Source: Desulfobacteraceae bacterium UBA5616 (GTDB taxonomy: Bacteria > Desulfobacterota > Desulfobacteria > Desulfobacterales > UBA5616). From it: a stretch of 64,000 nucleotides of DNA. The notes under the pieces are model-generated. The model was not told where the DNA came from, made no database searches, and saw only the letters and a program-made list of their open reading frames with translations. Within the stretch, counting starts at the first letter, position 1. Each line of letters opens with the position of its first letter. Position numbers and translations under genes: made by a program. The DNA lies in NCBI GenBank assembly GCA_002423615.1, contig DIKO01000105.1, forward strand, positions 1 through 64,000, given 5' to 3'. Below, piece after piece: positions 43,650 through 52,835 of this stretch.

Positions 43650-44873
43650 TTAACGTCCGATGCCCAGGGCCCGGGATATGCCGATCTTATACGCCTCCGG
43701 CGTTCCCCCCGGCGCAAGACATATGCCGCAGCGCTGGCCCACCTCGAAAATACCCTCGGCCAGGGCGTATTTTTCGTCCTGAGTATAGGCATAGGGTCCC
43801 AGGACCCTGGCCATGTGGGAAACAAACCGGGTCCCGAACATTTTGGAATACAGGGCCAACTGGGGCCCTCCATAGGCCGCACCTTTTCCATCTGCATTTC
43901 TCATATTGAGCAGCCGCTCCACCTGTGAACCGATGTAGATTTCCACCACGCTGTCCGTGAGTTCGGGGTTGTTTTTCAGACGGCGGGAAATGACGGGATC
44001 GGTTTTACAGATCTCCAGGAACTTTTCCGCCATATAATTCTTTCGGACCACACCTCCCCTGCCGCCGCCGTGCTCCACCTCAAGGGTCGCGTTGGTCACC
44101 ATCCAGCCCTGCCCCTCTTTTCCGATGAGGCAGGATTCGTGAACCTTCACATCGTCGAAAAACACGGAATGCTTGACGCCCTCCACATTGGCCCCGGTAA
44201 CCCCGCTTACGGCCGGAAAAGTGGAGAGGGTGAACAAATCCAGGGGCAGCACCTTGATTCCCGGCAGATCGCCTGGAATGACAAAGCTCGATAAATTCTG
44301 GTGGCGGGGCGCATCGAGATCGCTTCGGGTCAACACGTACATCTGTTCAGGCCTGGAGGGAAAAGAGCCGACAAATACCTTGTGGCCGCTGATGATGAAA
44401 TAATCCTTTTCCCGGGAGGATCGAAGGGCGTTGGTCTGCTGATTGGCCGCATCCGTACCCGCTTCGGGTTCGGTGAAAAGCTGCCATGTGATGACATCGC
44501 CTTTGAACATGGGAGGCAGCATCCGCTGTTTCTGTTCCTCGGTTCCAAAAGCGAGAATCGCGGGGGAAGCCAGTATGCCCATGTCGTAAAGCGGCGGGAG
44601 GGCCATTTCACGGGCGGAAAGTTCCTCAACAAGGACATAGGTATATTCCGGAGTCAGACCTCCACCACCGTATTCCCTGGGATAACCCGGGTACAGCCAG
44701 CCCTTGCGGCCCAGTTTTTTCGTGAATTCCCGTCTTTTGAGCCATTGATCACCGCTCATTTTACAGACATCACGAATGGGGATGAGATCGTCCGGCAGAT
44801 TTTCATCCAGCCATTTTCTGACCTCAACAGCGAACGATTCCTGTTTTTCGGTGTAATCCAGGGAAAAATCCAT
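43650..44873 (-). CDS. acyl-CoA dehydrogenase, large subunit of a heteromeric enzyme
   Basis: Starting at ATG 44873 (MDFSLDYTEKQESFAV), with AAGGAGG ahead, the protein is 407 aa. It has ITWQLFTEPEAGTDAANQQ, ISGHKVFVGSFPSRPEQMYV, and a long insert typical of the large subunit in PimC/PimD-type pairs. An in-frame ATG at 44924 is less likely because it would overrun this ribosome-binding site. It acts with the small subunit encoded downstream to oxidise an acyl-CoA, probably dicarboxylic or aromatic-pathway-derived in this family, with electrons passing to Etf. Confidence 0.88.
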   Translation of the reverse strand: MDFSLDYTEKQESFAVEVRKWLDENLPDDLIPIRDVCKMSGDQWLKRREFTKKLGRKGWLYPGYPREYGGGGLTPEYTYVLVEELSAREMALPPLYDMGILASPAILAFGTEEQKQRMLPPMFKGDVITWQLFTEPEAGTDAANQQTNALRSSREKDYFIISGHKVFVGSFPSRPEQMYVLTRSDLDAPRHQNLSSFVIPGDLPGIKVLPLDLFTLSTFPAVSGVTGANVEGVKHSVFFDDVKVHESCLIGKEGQGWMVTNATLEVEHGGGRGGVVRKNYMAEKFLEICKTDPVISRRLKNNPELTDSVVEIYIGSQVERLLNMRNADGKGAAYGGPQLALYSKMFGTRFVSHMARVLGPYAYTQDEKYALAEGIFEVGQRCGICLAPGGTPEAYKIGISRALGIGR

Positions 44874-45098
44874 TTTTACAACCTCCTTGGTAAATTTTCG
44901 TGAACAACAACGCTCGCCCTGCACAGCGTCATGGACGGGGGGAAGGCCGGGGTTTCAAGGAATAAATCCTCATTTCAAAAAACCTGTCTAAAACCCTATG
45001 CATCTTGATTATTGTTCCGTGATGCTTAATGTTGTTTAAACAGTGAATTACAAAAAAGGCACGAGATCCGTGAACGATAACAAGATACATAAAGGGGT

Positions 45099-45296
45099 AT
45101 GAAAATGAATGCAATACCTTTGAGAGATATTACCGGAAAATGCGAGGGTGAATGCAGGGACCTCGTTCGCGAAGGCGAGGAAAGACGACAAAAGGAAATC
45201 GAAGCTTCCGGGGTGGAAACCATTGAATATGTCATGCCCGTTCCCTGGGCTTTTACCCGGAATGAACCACCGGGTGTTTTTGGAGGCCACATGTAA
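45099..45296 (+). CDS. small conserved-looking protein of unknown function
   Basis: The 65-residue frame starts MKMNAIPLRDITGKCEGECR, is highly charged in the middle (REGEERRQKEIEASG), and ends PWAFTRNEPPGVFGGHM. CEGEC could bind a metal. A second Met at residue 3 is an alternative start. A hairpin follows about 60 nt downstream, which supports an independent small transcript. I recognise no family. Codon use looks like its neighbours, but such short frames are uncertain. Confidence 0.45.
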   Translation: MKMNAIPLRDITGKCEGECRDLVREGEERRQKEIEASGVETIEYVMPVPWAFTRNEPPGVFGGHM

Positions 45297-45357
45297 CCCA
45301 TCATAATTTTATGGAAATAAAAGCAGCTTTCAGGGTTCCCTCCTGAAGGCAAATTAA

Positions 45358-45390
45358 ATCAAGGCGCTTATCAGGTTTAAGCGCCTTGAT
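45358..45390. terminator. bidirectional terminator hairpin
   Basis: ATCAAGGCGCTT and AAGCGCCTTGAT form a perfect 12-bp stem around a 9-nt loop. T-rich sequence lies on both sides (GTATTT on the plus strand, TTAATTT on the minus strand). It separates the small + gene from the convergent sensor kinase. Confidence 0.7.
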
Positions 45391-45459
45391 GTATTTCCTG
45401 TTCGAGACCGCGGCGGTCATCTTCAACCACGGGCATCGTGAAAATTTCGTTTTTTTCAG

Positions 45460-47208
45460 TCATCGTGGATTCATCCCGGAAGGCAGTGTCACAATAAAGG
45501 TTGAACCTTTGCCCGGCTCGCTTCTCACCCGGATATTCCCGCCATGCCGTTCGACGATCTTACTGCAAATCGCAAGGCCGATACCCACCCCTTCATACTC
45601 GCTTCTTCCATGAAGTCTCCGGAATGGCATGAAAATCTCGTCAGCATATTTCTCGTCTATTCCGATACCGTTGTCTTCTATGCAGATCTCATAATCCGCC
45701 CCTTTTTCCGTTCCATCCTTCTGTGCATATATCTTCACCCTGGGCGGTTCCCCTTTTCTCTGGTATTTCAGCGCATTTGCGATCAAATTCTGAAAAAGCT
45801 GCAAAATTTGAGTTTCGTCCGCCATTATCGTGGGAAGTCGGTTAATTTCCACTTTCGCATTTTTTTCCTCAACCAGGATCTCAAGGTTCAACAAGGCCTC
45901 TTTAACGCATTGATTAAGATCTGTTTCAGTCATCGGCTCGACCTTTGAGGTCACACGGGAATATGTCAGCAGGGTATCCAGGAGATTTTTCATTCTTGTT
46001 GCGGCGTCCTGCATACGTCTTATGTAATCCCTGGAAACATTGTCCAGTGTAACTTTGGAACGGTTTAGGAGCATCTCACCGAAGATCTGGACCTTCCTCA
46101 AGGGTTCCTGGAGATCATGCGAGGCGATATAGGTGAAGTTCTGAAGTTCCCTGTTCATGGCCTCTAATTCGGACGTTCTCTCTTCAACCCGTAGCTCCAG
46201 TTCGAGATGGCTTTTACGCAAGGCCTCCTCCGATTCCTTCCGTTCCGTAATATCCGAGACGGTACCGAAGAGGCTCACGACACGCTTATTCTCCCCCTCC
46301 CCCTGGGTCGAGGCTATCCCATAGGCCTCGATCCATCGAATCATTTCGTCCTTTCGCTTTATGCGATACTCCACGGCAAAGGGCTGCGGGTCTGATGGGA
46401 TCAGCGCAGCGTTTACTTTTGCCAGGAACTGGGGCAGGTCTTCCGGGTGAATGATCCGGGTCAGCGTTTCGTCACCGGGGTGACTGTATCCCCATACCCC
46501 GAAAATCGCCCTGTAGTGATCATCCCAGAAGAGGATACGCGAAACGGGGTCATATTGCCACCAACCCATTTTCGCTGCGTCCAGCGCGAGCTGGCGCTGT
46601 TCCCGTTGTTTCTTCAGGTCTTCCTGAATTTTAAGGATACGCCTGCCGGAAAGGAAAAAAATGGCCCCATTTACGAGGATTAGAGCGCCAATCAAAGAAA
46701 GTGTCGTCAGGTCGGCCTTTTCCTGCTTCTCGACCATACGGGACTGGCTGATTTCTTTGAGCTGCTGGGTATCGTCTGAGATTAATTGCGTTTTCATACG
46801 GAGTTGGGAGATAAGCACATTGAACCGTTCGACTTCTATCCGACTACCCGGCTTAAGATTGGCTGAAATCACCTTTTCCAGATAGTATCCGAGTTCCCGG
46901 GAGTTTTGTCTGATCTGACGGATCAGGGATTCTTCACGAAGATCAATAAATGGCATCGCCAGGAGGAGATTCTCCAGAGAAGCCTTAATTTCCCTGATCT
47001 GGCGAATCCGGCTTGGATTTTGCCCGTTCCACAACCTCCCTGTCAGCAAATTCAGAGCATAGGTCTTGTCTTTTATTTTATCGTAAACTTGGTGGGCTTC
47101 GGTTTCAACTTCCATGCTTCGAAGGTTCGAAAAGACAAAAAAGACGATAAGGAAAGAAATCGCAAGAGATGCACCTATACTTAACAAGATTCGTCTTTGG
47201 ATTCCCAT
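45460..47208 (-). CDS. membrane sensor histidine kinase with PAS domain, paired with a substrate-binding protein
   Basis: The 582-residue kinase has membrane helices at about 8-28 and 170-190 flanking a helical periplasmic region. A PAS/PAC domain (about 208-330; GWWQYDPVSRILFWDDHYRA) and a coiled linker follow. The HisKA box is FTYIASHDLQEPLRKVQ (His near 365), and the HATPase domain (EDNGIGIDEKYADEIF, GIGLAICSKIV) follows. This is the phytochrome-like/HWE-adjacent style of kinase lacking a receiver. Its start is 6 nt after the stop of the upstream SsuA-like lipoprotein, suggesting that the lipoprotein presents a ligand to the kinase. Confidence 0.9.
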   Translation of the reverse strand: MGIQRRILLSIGASLAISFLIVFFVFSNLRSMEVETEAHQVYDKIKDKTYALNLLTGRLWNGQNPSRIRQIREIKASLENLLLAMPFIDLREESLIRQIRQNSRELGYYLEKVISANLKPGSRIEVERFNVLISQLRMKTQLISDDTQQLKEISQSRMVEKQEKADLTTLSLIGALILVNGAIFFLSGRRILKIQEDLKKQREQRQLALDAAKMGWWQYDPVSRILFWDDHYRAIFGVWGYSHPGDETLTRIIHPEDLPQFLAKVNAALIPSDPQPFAVEYRIKRKDEMIRWIEAYGIASTQGEGENKRVVSLFGTVSDITERKESEEALRKSHLELELRVEERTSELEAMNRELQNFTYIASHDLQEPLRKVQIFGEMLLNRSKVTLDNVSRDYIRRMQDAATRMKNLLDTLLTYSRVTSKVEPMTETDLNQCVKEALLNLEILVEEKNAKVEINRLPTIMADETQILQLFQNLIANALKYQRKGEPPRVKIYAQKDGTEKGADYEICIEDNGIGIDEKYADEIFMPFRRLHGRSEYEGVGIGLAICSKIVERHGGNIRVRSEPGKGSTFIVTLPSGMNPR

Positions 47209-47214
47209 GTGAGC

Positions 47215-48219
47215 TTACCTGAAAATTGTGACGGATCTCGGGGATACCTCATCTAAGACCCCGGTATGGAGATAGTCTAAAATATCGGGAGGCGTTCCGC
47301 CATTACCTTTTTTGTTGATCATCCATTCGGTATAATTCTGAAGAGAAGTGACGATGGATTGATTGAAGGACACCTGCAATCTGGTTCGATGCCAGGTTTC
47401 TCTTATAAATTCAGGATCGAAATCCCATTTACGAGCGATGACGCTCTTTGCTTCTTCTGAGTTGACCAGGGCAAAGCCTTCCGACTTTAAAAGAGCTCTT
47501 AAAAGCCGTTTCAATACCTCCGGTGAGCGGAAGAGACTTTCCTTGGCAGCCAGTAACCAATGGTAAGAAAGGTTATTCTGACTTTCCCAGAACACGGCAT
47601 TTTCCTTCATTCGCTTCTTCGCCTCCGAGCCGAAAATTTCAAAGGCAGACACCGCATCCACATCCCCTTCTAAGATCGCCTGAAGGAGTTGGTCCGGAGG
47701 AATATCCACGGCGGTGATATCCTTAAGCAGAATGCCCTCTGATATAAGAAATGCGTAAAGAAAATAGTCGCTGGTCGTTTGGGAGCTGAAACCTATCCTT
47801 TTACCCCTGAGATCGGAAGGTTTTTGAATGCCCCTGTCCTTCCTGGCCACGATCTGGTTGCCTACGTTGGTACCTATCGAAGCCAGAATACGGATGGAAG
47901 GTTCCGTAAAGATTTTGGCGGCAAATGCAATATCCGCCACTGTGGCCACCTGAGCCTCTCCCCTGCACATTGCTTCGAGAGCTTCCCGCCCGGAGGCATA
48001 AAGAGATATCGAAACATCCAGGCCCGCCTCCTTGAAATAACCTTTTTCATCGGCTATGGCGATGAGTCCCGAGTAAGTCGCGGGGGAAACGGCCAGGGAA
48101 ATTTTCAGGGGGGGACCAGCGGGTTTTTCTTCGACACCGGGTTGACATCCCCATGAAAGCAGAATTGCAAGAAACAGCAGGACGGCCGGTGGATGAATCT
48201 TAAACAGAAATCTTTTCAA
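47215..48219 (-). CDS. SsuA/NMT1-type periplasmic substrate-binding lipoprotein
   Basis: The 334-residue protein begins with a lipoprotein signal (AVLLFLAILLSWGC, lipobox Cys25). The periplasmic binding fold follows, with ISLAVSPATYSGLIAIADEKGYFKEAGLDVS. This is typical of nitrate/taurine/thiamine-precursor binding proteins, as is the later LRGKRIGFSSQTTSDYFLYA. No ABC permease or ATPase genes are adjacent. The next gene is a sensor kinase 6 nt downstream, so this copy may serve signalling rather than import. The ligand is unknown. Confidence 0.87.
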   Translation of the reverse strand: MKRFLFKIHPPAVLLFLAILLSWGCQPGVEEKPAGPPLKISLAVSPATYSGLIAIADEKGYFKEAGLDVSISLYASGREALEAMCRGEAQVATVADIAFAAKIFTEPSIRILASIGTNVGNQIVARKDRGIQKPSDLRGKRIGFSSQTTSDYFLYAFLISEGILLKDITAVDIPPDQLLQAILEGDVDAVSAFEIFGSEAKKRMKENAVFWESQNNLSYHWLLAAKESLFRSPEVLKRLLRALLKSEGFALVNSEEAKSVIARKWDFDPEFIRETWHRTRLQVSFNQSIVTSLQNYTEWMINKKGNGGTPPDILDYLHTGVLDEVSPRSVTIFR

Positions 48220-48324
48220 CTGTGCCCCTGTTTCAAAGGATCTGAAAGGATTAACAGCGTTTCTTCCCGCTGGAAATCAGATATCCCGGCTCCCTCTAAA
48301 AATAGTGACGGAAGTCCATGGGAA

Positions 48325-48765
48325 TCATACGGCTCCGACAACTACCAGGACATCGCCTACCCGGACCGCACCGCCTGAAAGTACGCGGATGAAAATGCCC
48401 TCTTTCGGCATCACACAGTCTCCGGCCTGGTAAAATATAGCGCAGGGCGTATGGCATTCCTTGCCGATCTGGGTCACTTCGCCCAGGGCCGAGTTTCCGA
48501 TCCGAAGCTTCGTGCCAATCGGCAGGCTGGGCAGATCGATGCCTTCGGTGGTCAGGTTTTCCGCGAAATCCCCGGGGCCGACATCCAGGCCCGCATCCTT
48601 CATCTTTTGGATACTCTCCATTGCCAGCAGACTCACCTGGCGGTGCCACGGGCCGGCATGGGCATCTCCCTCAAACCCATGATCCACCAGCAGCATTGCC
48701 TGGCCGACGTTCTTCTTGCGTTGTCCCTTTCCGGCGCTCGTGCAGACCGCGACGATTTTTGCCAT
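48325..48765 (-). CDS. MOSC-domain protein
   Basis: The 146-residue protein is a stand-alone MOSC domain, related to the C-terminal domain of molybdenum cofactor sulfurase. It has a beta-strand core with HAGPWHRQVSLLAMESI, GDFAENLTTEGID, GEVTQIGKECHTPCAIF and GIFIRVLSGGAVRVGD. The conserved Cys in KECHTPC may act in sulfur transfer. Bacterial stand-alone MOSC proteins are often associated with molybdopterin biosynthesis or metal-sulfur transfer. No moa/mog gene is adjacent here. It lies about 100 nt upstream of the lipoprotein gene on the same strand. Confidence 0.9.
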   Translation of the reverse strand: MAKIVAVCTSAGKGQRKKNVGQAMLLVDHGFEGDAHAGPWHRQVSLLAMESIQKMKDAGLDVGPGDFAENLTTEGIDLPSLPIGTKLRIGNSALGEVTQIGKECHTPCAIFYQAGDCVMPKEGIFIRVLSGGAVRVGDVLVVVGAV

Positions 48766-49100
48766 GTTTCCCGCCCTTCCCGAAATCCCTTATTGATCCG
48801 AATTTGCCTTTGATTTTAAAATATAGCCTGTCCTCAGAGCATATCGCAACTCTTTTTTGTTGATCTAAATTCGGGGATCATGAGGCGCCTTCATCCTGAA
48901 ATACAGGATCAATGATTACGGGTAAGATAATCCGGAGATTGTGGAATTGTATCTCAGAAACCCGACTCCGACCGCCGGTGAGGTGATCTTATATCACCAG
49001 TTGCACAAGAAAAGCGCATAACAGATGGAATCGGGGTGAAAAATGAACGTAGGCCTAAAAAGAAATAACCTGCCGAATAATCGGCAGGTTATATGCCAGA
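48766..49100. other. 335-bp intergenic region before the tRNA
   Basis: This stretch lies between the MOSC gene start and the 3' end of the minus-strand tRNA. It contains the tRNA terminator at 49065-49092. No gene or other convincing signal is seen. Confidence 0.5.
49057..49092 (-). terminator. terminator of the tRNA-Leu gene
   Basis: ATAACCTGCCGA and TCGGCAGGTTAT form a perfect 12-bp stem with an ATAA loop (49065-49092). On the minus strand the stem is followed by TTTCTTTTT. It lies 9 nt past the tRNA CCA end. Confidence 0.85.
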
Positions 49101-49187
49101 TGGTGCCGAAGCGGGGACTCGAACCCCGATGAGCGTACACTCACTAGACCCTGAACCTAGCGCGTCTACCAGTTCCGCCACTTCGGC
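49101..49187 (-). tRNA. tRNA-Leu (anticodon CAG)
   Basis: Read on the minus strand, GCCGAAG (49187-49181) pairs with CTTCGGC near the 3' end, and the CCA is encoded (49103-49101). The D-arm region, a long variable arm typical of class II tRNAs, and the T loop GGTTCGAGTCC are present. The anticodon loop is TTCAGGG, giving CAG, which decodes CUG. The length is 87 nt including CCA. Confidence 0.95.
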
Positions 49188-49320
49188 AATTGAGACAAAC
49201 CATAAAAGGTATTGATTTAATCTCAAGGCTGTTTTACCTATATTTTTTTATTTACCTTGTCAAGCCAATAATGATGGTTTTATAAAAGTCCATCTATACT
49301 GAGAGTTCGGAAAAATAAAA

Positions 49321-50265
49321 ATGGAATTAATAGAGGGTTTGAATCACCTTAAAGCCCCGTTTAAAAACGCGGTGGTGACCATCGGCAATTTTGACGGGGT
49401 GCATATCGGTCATCAGGCTTTATTTCATCAGGTTACTGAAAAAGCCGACGCCCTGGGCGGGACTTCCGTTGCCATCACCTTTGAGCCCCACCCTATCCGG
49501 GTATTGAAAACAGGGGAAAGCCCTCCCTTGATTACCCTGTATGAACAGAAAATCCAACTTATCGGCCGCTCCTCCCTGGATGCGCTGGTGGTGATCCCTT
49601 TTACCCAAGAGTTCGCCAATATCCCGGCGCCTTCATTCATAGAGGATATCCTGGTCCATCGGATCGGGATGAAAGCCATTATTATCGGCGAAGATTACAG
49701 CTTCGGCAGGAATCGGGAAGGTAATTTCGATCTTTTGAAAACCTTTGGTGAGCGCCTGGGTTTTTCAGTAACCGTCGCCAACTGGATCGTCACCTCAAAC
49801 GGCAATTCCAAACGCATCAGCAGCACTGCCATCCGGGAGATGGTGATGGACGGAAGGGTGGCCGATGTTCAACAAATGCTGGGCCGATTTTATCAGATCC
49901 GGGGATTCGTTGAAAAAGGAAGAAACCGCGGCGGAAAACAACTGGGATTTCCCACGGCCAATGTTCGTCTTTACGATGAATTGTGCCCGAAAATGGGTGT
50001 TTACGCCGTTACGGTGGAACTGGACGGTAATCGTCACCCGGGAGTGGCCAATATCGGGTACAGCCCCACCTTCGACGATCATATCTATACGGTTGAGGTT
50101 CACATTCTCGACTTTAACAGAGACATCTATGGCAGCCCCATCCGGGTCAACTTCGTCCAACGCGTCCGGGATGAAAGGAAATTTTCCGGCATTTCCGAGC
50201 TTTCGGCCCAGATTAAAAAGGATGTCATGGAAGCCCGCAGGATTTTATCTCCCATGACCTCATAA
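49321..50265 (+). CDS. ribF: bifunctional riboflavin kinase/FAD synthetase
   Basis: The 314-residue enzyme has an N-terminal nucleotidyltransferase domain with VTIGNFDGVHIGHQALFHQV near 20 and ISSTAIREMVMDGRV near 162. The C-terminal riboflavin kinase domain has GRNRGGKQLGFPTANVRLYD near 200. It converts riboflavin to FMN and then FAD, matching the flavoprotein-rich content of this genome (acyl-CoA dehydrogenases, Etf). It is the first gene of a + strand housekeeping run that continues to rsmB. Confidence 0.95.
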   Translation: MELIEGLNHLKAPFKNAVVTIGNFDGVHIGHQALFHQVTEKADALGGTSVAITFEPHPIRVLKTGESPPLITLYEQKIQLIGRSSLDALVVIPFTQEFANIPAPSFIEDILVHRIGMKAIIIGEDYSFGRNREGNFDLLKTFGERLGFSVTVANWIVTSNGNSKRISSTAIREMVMDGRVADVQQMLGRFYQIRGFVEKGRNRGGKQLGFPTANVRLYDELCPKMGVYAVTVELDGNRHPGVANIGYSPTFDDHIYTVEVHILDFNRDIYGSPIRVNFVQRVRDERKFSGISELSAQIKKDVMEARRILSPMTS

Positions 50266-50281
50266 CGGTGTTTCCCAATTC

Positions 50282-51391
50282 ATGAACAGAAGAGTCTTTT
50301 TTTCCATAATCCTCGGTGCGGTCCTTTCCATCGCCGGCCTTTACCTGGCCTTCCGGAACATACCCCTTGAAGAACTTTATCAATATTTAAAATCAATCGA
50401 TTACGTGTGGATGATACCGGCCGCTGCCGTCGTTTTACTGACCTATGGGTTAAGGGCCGTACGCTGGAGTATCATCCTTTCCGCCTCTCATCCGCTTTCT
50501 TTTAAGGAGGCCTTTCACCCGTTGGTGATCGGGTTTGCGATAAACTGCATCCTTCCTGCGCGTGCGGGAGAAATCGCCAGGCCCATCATCCTGAAAAATA
50601 AATCCCGGGTCCCCTTTTCCACCGGGCTTGCAACGGTGGCAACAGAGCGGTTTTTCGATATTTTGCTGCTCCTGGGGCTGTTTGCGTGGGTCATGGCAAC
50701 CATCGATTTTCACTCCGCAGTAGAAATGTCTTTCGGAAATTACCGCCTGAACGGCGCCATGCTCAAATTTCTTGGAAACAAACTGACGATTCTCACCGTT
50801 TTTATGGTTGCCGGAATATTCGCCATAAGCATGGATGTTTCCCGGAACCTGTTGATCAAAGGCATACTGGCCCTGCCGGAAAGGATGTTCTTTTTCGGCC
50901 CCCGAAGAAAATCTCTGGTTAGGGACAAAATTTCAACTCCACTGGTCGGCGTTCTTGAAAATATCTCGAGCGGGTTTTCCCTGCTGAGACATCCGGGAAA
51001 GATAATCATGTGTACGGCCTTTACCGCCCTTATCTGGGGATTTCAGGCGTTTTCCTATCTCCTCGTCGCCCGTGGATGCCCGGGCGTTTCCCTGTCCTTT
51101 GTTGATATGTTTACGGTGATGATTATTATATGTTTATTTATCGCCCTTCCATCGGTTCCCGGATACTGGGGGTTGTGGGAAGCCGGTGGGGTATTCGCAC
51201 TGGGGTTGTTCGGCATCGATGCAAAAGAAGCAGGAGGATTTACCTTGACCAACCACGCGATTCAGGTGCTGCCGGTGATTCTCATGGGAATGGCGTCCGC
51301 CGTAACCATCAGTGTCGACATCCGCCAATTTTCCAAAGGTAAACCTTCTGTTGTCGTCAATCCGATGGAACGTAAGGATGCTCTGATATGA
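50282..51391 (+). CDS. lysylphosphatidylglycerol synthase-like membrane protein (UPF0104)
   Basis: The 369-residue protein has about eight membrane helices and matches the LPG_synthase_TM/UPF0104 family. Segments such as YGLRAVRWSIILSASHPLSF, FAINCILPARAGEIARPII and LPSVPGYWGLWEAGGVFALG are characteristic. It lacks the cytosolic aminoacyl-transferase domain of MprF, so it is not itself a lysyl-PG synthase. Members are proposed to be lipid-related flippases or transporters. It is 16 nt after ribF and overlaps def by 4 nt. Confidence 0.88.
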   Translation: MNRRVFFSIILGAVLSIAGLYLAFRNIPLEELYQYLKSIDYVWMIPAAAVVLLTYGLRAVRWSIILSASHPLSFKEAFHPLVIGFAINCILPARAGEIARPIILKNKSRVPFSTGLATVATERFFDILLLLGLFAWVMATIDFHSAVEMSFGNYRLNGAMLKFLGNKLTILTVFMVAGIFAISMDVSRNLLIKGILALPERMFFFGPRRKSLVRDKISTPLVGVLENISSGFSLLRHPGKIIMCTAFTALIWGFQAFSYLLVARGCPGVSLSFVDMFTVMIIICLFIALPSVPGYWGLWEAGGVFALGLFGIDAKEAGGFTLTNHAIQVLPVILMGMASAVTISVDIRQFSKGKPSVVVNPMERKDALI

Positions 51392-51897
51392 CCATTTTAG
51401 AGATCAAAACATTTCCGGACAAATTTTTAACACGGCCCACAAAGCCGGTGAATAATATCGACGGTAGCCTTCAGGACCTCATCGATCGCATGGCCCAGAC
51501 CATGTACGAAGCGCCGGGAATCGGACTTGCCGCAATTCAGGTGGGGATCGACAAGAGCCTTGTCGTCTACGATATTTCACCCCGGGAAGAAGGTCATTCC
51601 TTCGGCGTGCTGGTAAATCCCGTCATCACTGCGGTTGAGGGATCCATTGTGTCGGAAAATGAGGGATGCCTGAGTGTGCCGGATTTCACATCGGATGTGA
51701 AACGGCACAGGGCCATTGAAGTGGAGGGAATCGACCGCCACGGCAATCCCGTGAAATTTCAGGCCGAGGGGCTTATGGCCATCATGCTCCAGCATGAGAT
51801 CGATCATCTGGAGGGAAAATTATTCATCGACCGGATCAGCAAGCTGAAACGGGAGCTTTATATTCGACGGATCAGAAAGAATCTGAAGAATCCATGA
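51388..51897 (+). CDS. def: peptide deformylase
   Basis: The 169-residue metalloenzyme removes the formyl group from nascent N-terminal Met. All three family motifs are present: PGIGLAAIQVG near 45, NEGCLSVP near 90 with the metal Cys, and QHEIDHLEGKLF near 132 with HExxH-like metal histidines and the catalytic Glu. It overlaps the preceding gene by 4 nt and fmt by 4 nt. The def-fmt-rsmB order is a common conserved cluster. Confidence 0.97.
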   Translation: MTILEIKTFPDKFLTRPTKPVNNIDGSLQDLIDRMAQTMYEAPGIGLAAIQVGIDKSLVVYDISPREEGHSFGVLVNPVITAVEGSIVSENEGCLSVPDFTSDVKRHRAIEVEGIDRHGNPVKFQAEGLMAIMLQHEIDHLEGKLFIDRISKLKRELYIRRIRKNLKNP

Positions 51898-52835
51898 AAA
51901 AAAGGTTCAATCTGGTATACATGGGCACGCCGGATTTTGCCGTGCCCGCCCTTCCGGCCCTGTTGGAAGCCGGGCACTGCATCACCCTGGTGGTCACCCA
52001 GCCGGACCGCCCAAGTGGAAGGGGACGAAAGCTTCAGGCCCCGCCGGTCAAAACAGCGGCCCTTGAATCGGGGATCCCGGTCTTCCAGCCCGAATCCATA
52101 AAAACAAACGAGGTTGCTTTACGGCTGAAGGAACTGAACCCCGATTTCCTGGTGGTCGCCGCCTTTGGAAGAATTCTTTCGGAGGATCTTCTGGCCATCC
52201 CCGGATATGGTGCCGTCAATATTCATGCATCGCTGCTTCCCCGCTACCGGGGACCGGCCCCTATTCAATGGGCGATCATCAACGGGGAAAAAGAAACCGG
52301 CGTCACGACGATGCTCATGGATCGCGGTCTGGACACAGGAGACATCCTTTTATCCGAAAAGACGGCGATTTCGGAGAAGGATACCTCTTCCACCCTCCAT
52401 GACCGGCTTGCCCTCATGGGTGCCTCTCTGGTTGTAGAGACATTGGCGAAAATGGGGGAAGGACATATCCGGCCGATCCCCCAGAACCATGACCAGGCCA
52501 CCTATGCCCCCCTTTTAACCAAGAAAGACGGCCGCATCGACTGGAAAAAATCATCCCGCCAACTGGATGCGTTTATCCGCGGCATGACTCCCTGGCCCGG
52601 TGCCTATACTTTTGAAGGAGAAAACCGGCTTAAAATCCTTTCGGCAAAACCTGTTTTTCAATCATCATCCGCTTCCCCCGGAACGGTTCTTCCCGGATTT
52701 TCCGATGAATTGAGAATCGCGACACAAGACGGCGCCCTTATCGTGCTGAAAATTCAGGGGGCCTCGGGGAAACGCCTTTCCATAAGGGATTTCCTCCGGG
52801 GACATCAAATTCCGCCGGGAACCCAATTTGAATAA
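51894..52835 (+). CDS. fmt: methionyl-tRNA formyltransferase
   Basis: The 313-residue enzyme formylates initiator Met-tRNA. It has VYMGTPDFAVPALPALLEAG at the N-terminus and the active-site loop NIHASLLPRYRGPAPIQWAI, then GVTTMLMDRGLDTGDIL. The C-terminal tRNA-binding domain has RGMTPWPGAYTFE. It overlaps def by 4 nt and rsmB by 8 nt, so the three are translationally coupled. Length is typical. Confidence 0.97.
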   Translation: MKKRFNLVYMGTPDFAVPALPALLEAGHCITLVVTQPDRPSGRGRKLQAPPVKTAALESGIPVFQPESIKTNEVALRLKELNPDFLVVAAFGRILSEDLLAIPGYGAVNIHASLLPRYRGPAPIQWAIINGEKETGVTTMLMDRGLDTGDILLSEKTAISEKDTSSTLHDRLALMGASLVVETLAKMGEGHIRPIPQNHDQATYAPLLTKKDGRIDWKKSSRQLDAFIRGMTPWPGAYTFEGENRLKILSAKPVFQSSSASPGTVLPGFSDELRIATQDGALIVLKIQGASGKRLSIRDFLRGHQIPPGTQFE

